NCBI GenBank assembly: GCA_964605095.1
Contig: CAZSBS010000027.1
Location: 1-26,523 of the forward strand
DNA length: 26,523 bases
Direction of reading: 5' to 3'
Source of the DNA: JAUWQU01 sp964605095
GTDB taxonomy: Bacteria > Planctomycetota > Phycisphaerae > SM23-33
Under the pieces are notes generated by a model, which was not told the origin of the DNA, did no database searches, and worked only from the letters and a program-made list of their open reading frames with translations. This document shows positions 23,213-26,523 of this stretch, piece after piece. The position numbers and the translations under genes are program-made. Every line of letters begins with the position of its first letter. Position 1 is the first letter of the stretch.

Positions 23213-26200
23213 GGCTGTCTCTCCGTTACACGTAACTGCACGGGGCCGAGGAGGCCGGATTCGTAGGGGCCGCCGATAGGCACTCTTTGGGTAATGCGCG
23301 TCACGCGTTTTTCTTTGGGGAGTTTCGCGTCGCCTACCAGGCGGTTGGCCCAGAGGTTTACGATCTCGATTTTCAATTCGTTTTTGCCGCCGCGGATAAT
23401 GCCGGTCACGTCGTAGGTGTAGGGCGGTTTCCAGAGAATACCGAGCGGCTTTCCGTTCAGCGTCGCGTCGGCGACGTTGCGGATTAGGCCCAGCGAGAGT
23501 TCCAGTCGCCAGTCGCCGGCCGGCAGGGCCGGTGGGACCTCGAATTCCTTCAGGTAAGTCGCGGTGCCGGAGAAATACTTTATGCCGTCGTCCGGAACGG
23601 TGGTCCATGAAACCAATTTGTCGAAAACGCGCGAGGGGGGCGCGCCCAGGTTTGCGGGAAAACGGACTTCCCATGGGCCGGTTATATCGAGGGGTGCAGG
23701 CAGGGCCCTGGTCTCCTTCGGCGCAGGAGTCGGGGCGGTCTCCGGTGCGGTTCCCGAAAAGACGACGAACACTGAGCCGGCGGGCGGCAAACGCAGTTTT
23801 AGTTTCATCCCTCCAGGCACGCGTGAGTAACCGGTGCAAGGTTTGAGGTCGCCGGTGTCGGGATACCAGAGTTGCGGACGGCGTGAGGAGACGCGGAAGG
23901 TGCAATCGGCTTCGGCCTCCTCCATTTGCGTGTTGCTGACGAAGTAGATGTCGGCGTCCTGAGTGCGACGATGGATGTAATCGAGGTCGGCTGGTTTCTC
24001 GAGACTACTGTAGGCGAAATCGGGGCCTATGCCCTGCTGCTGCAGAATGTCGCGGACACGATTACGGTCTGAAATCACCCGGCCTTTGCCGTAAGAACGC
24101 TCGCGCGTTTCATTGCCATTGCCGGGCCCCCAGACACGCTCGGCGATTGTTCCGACCTGTTCGTCGCAGCGGGGGTAATCAGCCAATGAGGTGTCACGCG
24201 AAGGTTTGGGGCCGAGCAGTGTTGCTCCATCACGAACGAGTTTTTCCAGTTTCTCCAGCACGGGCAGCGGGATGTCGGTGCGTTCGGGTAAGACAATGAC
24301 AGCGTAGCTCACGCCATGGGGCAACACAATGCGTCCGTCCTTAAACTCCATGCGGTTCCGGATGATATCGGAGTTAATGATGTCATAGTCGTAACCGGTT
24401 CCGAGCGCGTTGGCGGGCGCCGGATTGGGTCTCCCGCAGTGGGCGCAGGTGGCGCCATCCAGCCTCTTGGAATCGGGGCCAATGCGGCGGGTGGCGACCA
24501 GGTTGGGCGCGTCGTCGCCGTAGTAGAAGCAGACGTCCGCCACTGGCAGGCCCTGCTGCAGGAGATAGCAGCAGCGCGAGAAGTAGGACAGCATGGGTGC
24601 GGCTTTAGGCCACCAGGTGGAGTTGACGTTGAAATGTTCGCCGGCGTGATACATGTACCCCGGCACTCCACCTCGGGGCGGGGTATGCGCAAAGGTGTGA
24701 AAAGTCATACGATTCAGCCCCGCACAAAACGCGGTATCGGCCAATCGTTTGTATTCCAGCGGCCCGTCCTGCCAGTGCCGCCAGCCGGTGAAGGACTCCG
24801 AATCGACAATTTGCCGGCCGTAAATGTGCGCCGCGGAAGCCACCTCTTTAACAACCCAGAATCGCTGGCCGTTCCAGAATTCGCCGCGCGGAATATCGAC
24901 CGCGCCGCAGGCGCGCAACGGTTCGGCGCGCGGGTAGCCGCCGTGACCCGCCTCGGCCACGAGCTGCATTCCGTAAGTGTTGAGGAATTCGGTGGATTTG
25001 CGGTAATGGCCGTCAATCCACAAATCGCTGACGGTCTTGCGATAATCGTGCTGAAAGCGCGAGGTGATTTGAGGGTCGGCAAAGCTCTTGCCCGTTAGCG
25101 CGGGCAGATATGGGATGGGGTCATAGCCGCGTCGTTTTCGGAATTCCGCCACAAAGGAATCGGTCCAGTCCATTATTCTATTACTGACCTCCACGCTATC
25201 GACTTCCATGTAGCGCAGCGCGTCCAGACTCAATCGCGTTTTAAGTATCTGGTCGACGATATAGCGAAAATGGGTCTCGGCCGCGTTGCCGTCAAGGTGA
25301 TCGATGATCAAGCCGTTCGAGTTGGGGCTTGGCACATTCAGTTTCGCTCCGGTGTTACTGGTGATGAACCGAGCGATCCTCCAGGACCCGGTCGGCACGT
25401 CCCAGGTGAGCAGTCCGTCGCTGTTCATATTTGCGGTGAGGTTTCTGACGGCGGCAGTATCGCGGATGACATTGTTGGGCGATAGCGGAAATGCCAGTAC
25501 GGCGATTTCCTTATAGTAGACCGGCAAACCGTTGGTGCCTTTTGGCGCGTTGCTGGATGGGAAGGGCAACACCTGAGACAGTCTGGTCGGACCATTGACG
25601 GTGATTTCGGTGTGGTAGAGGCCCTTCATGGCATCGCGCGGCTGAATCCAGCTACCGCCGGCGTTCCAACTGCTCGCAGAGACTATTCCAAGGTGCAAGC
25701 CCAGGCGGTCGGCCTGATCGATAGCGTGATTAATGGCTTTGAGCGATTCAGGCCCGAGGAAGGCTGGGCCCGCTGGAATCGGTTCTTCGGGAAGGGGAGA
25801 GATGACGCCGATGTCCCAGATTTCCGCACCGGACATTCCCTTGGCCTTCATCTCTTCGAGTTCGTGGGTGATTTCCGCAAGGTCGACGTTGCCATTCATC
25901 CAGTCCCAGAACGCTCCGGGGCGTGCTTCTATGGGTGGGTTCCGGAAAAGGGCCGGTGAGGGTTCACGTTCCGCCGCGGGGCTGGCGTGGTCAATGACGA
26001 ACTCGACGAGTTCCCGGCATTGGAAGAAGCCGTCCCAGACGTTGTGACCCTGGCCGGGCGGAATCCGCAGTCGCATCGAGCCGCCGAGCTTTCGGTAGCG
26101 GCGGGCAACAGTGTCGGAATTGGCGCCCATAGGCACAAGCTTGTCGGCATTGCCGTGGATGTGGAATATGGGTACGCCGGCTTTGGCGAGCGGGGCGAGG

Positions 26201-26523
26201 CGATCAATCGGGTTGTTCTGTGTTAGCTGTTCCTCCAGTTGTGCGGCGGTGAGACCGTAGGCGCTGCAGGCCGTGTTGAGGCCGGGCCAACTGCGGATAT
26301 CGCAGACAGGGTAGATTCCGGCAATGCCGCCTACCGACTCCGGATGTTCGGCAGCCCAGTTGTAGAGCATCAAGCCGCCTCTGCTGCGGGCCAGCAGGCA
26401 AGGCTTGCGGCTGAACCCGCGCCGTTCCACCAGTTCCCGGTATAGGGCCGTGAAGTGGGCGCGTCCCCGCGGATTGCCGTAGGATTCGCCAATGTCCACG
26501 CCGGCGACGGCTATGCCGGCCGC
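23209..26523 (-). CDS. alpha/beta-hydrolase fused to GH106 alpha-L-rhamnosidase (5' end beyond the window)
   Basis: The frame is open at the right edge, so the first residues are missing; at least 1,104 are present. The first 180 or so form an alpha/beta-hydrolase: CLLARSRGGLML with nucleophile Ser (26383-26385), HGNADKLVP with Asp (26143-26145) and GQGHNVW with His (26044-26046), a complete triad of the esterase/prolyl-oligopeptidase type. After a short proline-rich linker, ARPGAFWDWMNGNVD opens a GH106 alpha-L-rhamnosidase, with MKAKGMSGAEIWDIG, the acidic YMEVDSVEVSNR motif (about 25,180-25,215), FRKRRGYDPIPYLPALTG and AEAGHGGYPRAEPLRACGA. The C-terminus (from LDITGPWEVRFP) is a galactose-binding-like beta-sandwich. 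An unusual CAHCG knuckle lies near 24,430-24,445. The stop TGA overlaps the GH36 start by 4 bases. The pairing suggests removal of an acyl group and of alpha-L-rhamnose by one polypeptide (inference). Confidence 0.88.
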   Translation of the reverse strand, partial: AAGIAVAGVDIGESYGNPRGRAHFTALYRELVERRGFSRKPCLLARSRGGLMLYNWAAEHPESVGGIAGIYPVCDIRSWPGLNTACSAYGLTAAQLEEQLTQNNPIDRLAPLAKAGVPIFHIHGNADKLVPMGANSDTVARRYRKLGGSMRLRIPPGQGHNVWDGFFQCRELVEFVIDHASPAAEREPSPALFRNPPIEARPGAFWDWMNGNVDLAEITHELEEMKAKGMSGAEIWDIGVISPLPEEPIPAGPAFLGPESLKAINHAIDQADRLGLHLGIVSASSWNAGGSWIQPRDAMKGLYHTEITVNGPTRLSQVLPFPSSNAPKGTNGLPVYYKEIAVLAFPLSPNNVIRDTAAVRNLTANMNSDGLLTWDVPTGSWRIARFITSNTGAKLNVPSPNSNGLIIDHLDGNAAETHFRYIVDQILKTRLSLDALRYMEVDSVEVSNRIMDWTDSFVAEFRKRRGYDPIPYLPALTGKSFADPQITSRFQHDYRKTVSDLWIDGHYRKSTEFLNTYGMQLVAEAGHGGYPRAEPLRACGAVDIPRGEFWNGQRFWVVKEVASAAHIYGRQIVDSESFTGWRHWQDGPLEYKRLADTAFCAGLNRMTFHTFAHTPPRGGVPGYMYHAGEHFNVNSTWWPKAAPMLSYFSRCCYLLQQGLPVADVCFYYGDDAPNLVATRRIGPDSKRLDGATCAHCGRPNPAPANALGTGYDYDIINSDIIRNRMEFKDGRIVLPHGVSYAVIVLPERTDIPLPVLEKLEKLVRDGATLLGPKPSRDTSLADYPRCDEQVGTIAERVWGPGNGNETRERSYGKGRVISDRNRVRDILQQQGIGPDFAYSSLEKPADLDYIHRRTQDADIYFVSNTQMEEAEADCTFRVSSRRPQLWYPDTGDLKPCTGYSRVPGGMKLKLRLPPAGSVFVVFSGTAPETAPTPAPKETRALPAPLDITGPWEVRFPANLGAPPSRVFDKLVSWTTVPDDGIKYFSGTATYLKEFEVPPALPAGDWRLELSLGLIRNVADATLNGKPLGILWKPPYTYDVTGIIRGGKNELKIEIVNLWANRLVGDAKLPKEKRVTRITQRVPIGGPYESGLLGPVQLRVTERQP

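Noticed and set aside
21140..23266. 708-codon plus-strand frame over the GH36 gene
   Set aside because: Antisense shadow; the minus-strand frame has GH36 catalytic motifs at correct spacing.
23213..23905. Upstream extension of the GH36 frame to 23905
   Set aside because: The extra 231 residues are Arg/Pro-rich and are the alternate frame of the GH106 C-terminal domain. The GTGA overlap with a Shine-Dalgarno marks the true start.

Overview
The window is about 26.5 kb of GC-rich bacterial DNA packed with exported carbohydrate-active enzymes. The likely host is a planctomycete or another member of the PVC superphylum (inference). The reasons are Sec, Tat and lipoprotein signals on most products, a large HzsA-type propeller protein with two c-type haem motifs (a family largely known from Planctomycetota), several sialate-O-acetylesterase (SASA) proteins, GH95, GH106 and GH110 enzymes, and no SusC/SusD pair. 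No rRNA, tRNA, CRISPR array or intact insertion sequence is visible.

Layout. (1) 1-3290: a broken AraC-type DNA-binding domain on the minus strand, then a secreted GH95 enzyme on the plus strand. (2) 3669-12219, minus strand, read from high to low coordinates: a small exported protein, a SASA esterase interrupted by an inserted module, a TIM-barrel protein, a two-copy SASA protein whose second copy has lost its catalytic residues, and a Tat-exported GH63-like (alpha/alpha)6-barrel protein. A cluster of operator-like repeats lies at 12442-12513, upstream of this series. (3) 12675-15980, minus strand: a divergent GH95-like lipoprotein followed 3 bases later by a cytoplasmic URO-D/MtaA-like protein. 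(4) 16251-21270, plus strand: a GH110-like beta-helix protein and the discoidin/propeller/dihaem protein, separated by a repeat-rich non-coding patch. (5) 21425-26523, minus strand: an alpha/beta-hydrolase fused to a GH106 alpha-L-rhamnosidase, overlapping by 4 bases a GH36 alpha-galactosidase that has no signal peptide. The fusion gene runs off the right edge.

How the genes may work together (inference). Terminal alpha-L-fucose or L-galactose (GH95), alpha-galactose (GH110, GH36) and alpha-L-rhamnose (GH106) would be removed from a branched, O-acetylated glycan by exo-acting enzymes, with SASA and alpha/beta-hydrolase esterases clearing acetyl or acyl groups. Candidate substrates are pectic side chains, algal or bacterial exopolysaccharide, or mucin-like glycans. 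No sulfatase, polysaccharide lyase or transporter is present, so the backbone enzymes and uptake system must lie elsewhere. The most unusual points are the two-copy SASA protein with a pseudo-esterase half, the esterase-GH106 fusion, the GH95-like/URO-D-like pair, the discoidin-propeller-dihaem protein, and the operator-like array at 12442-12513.
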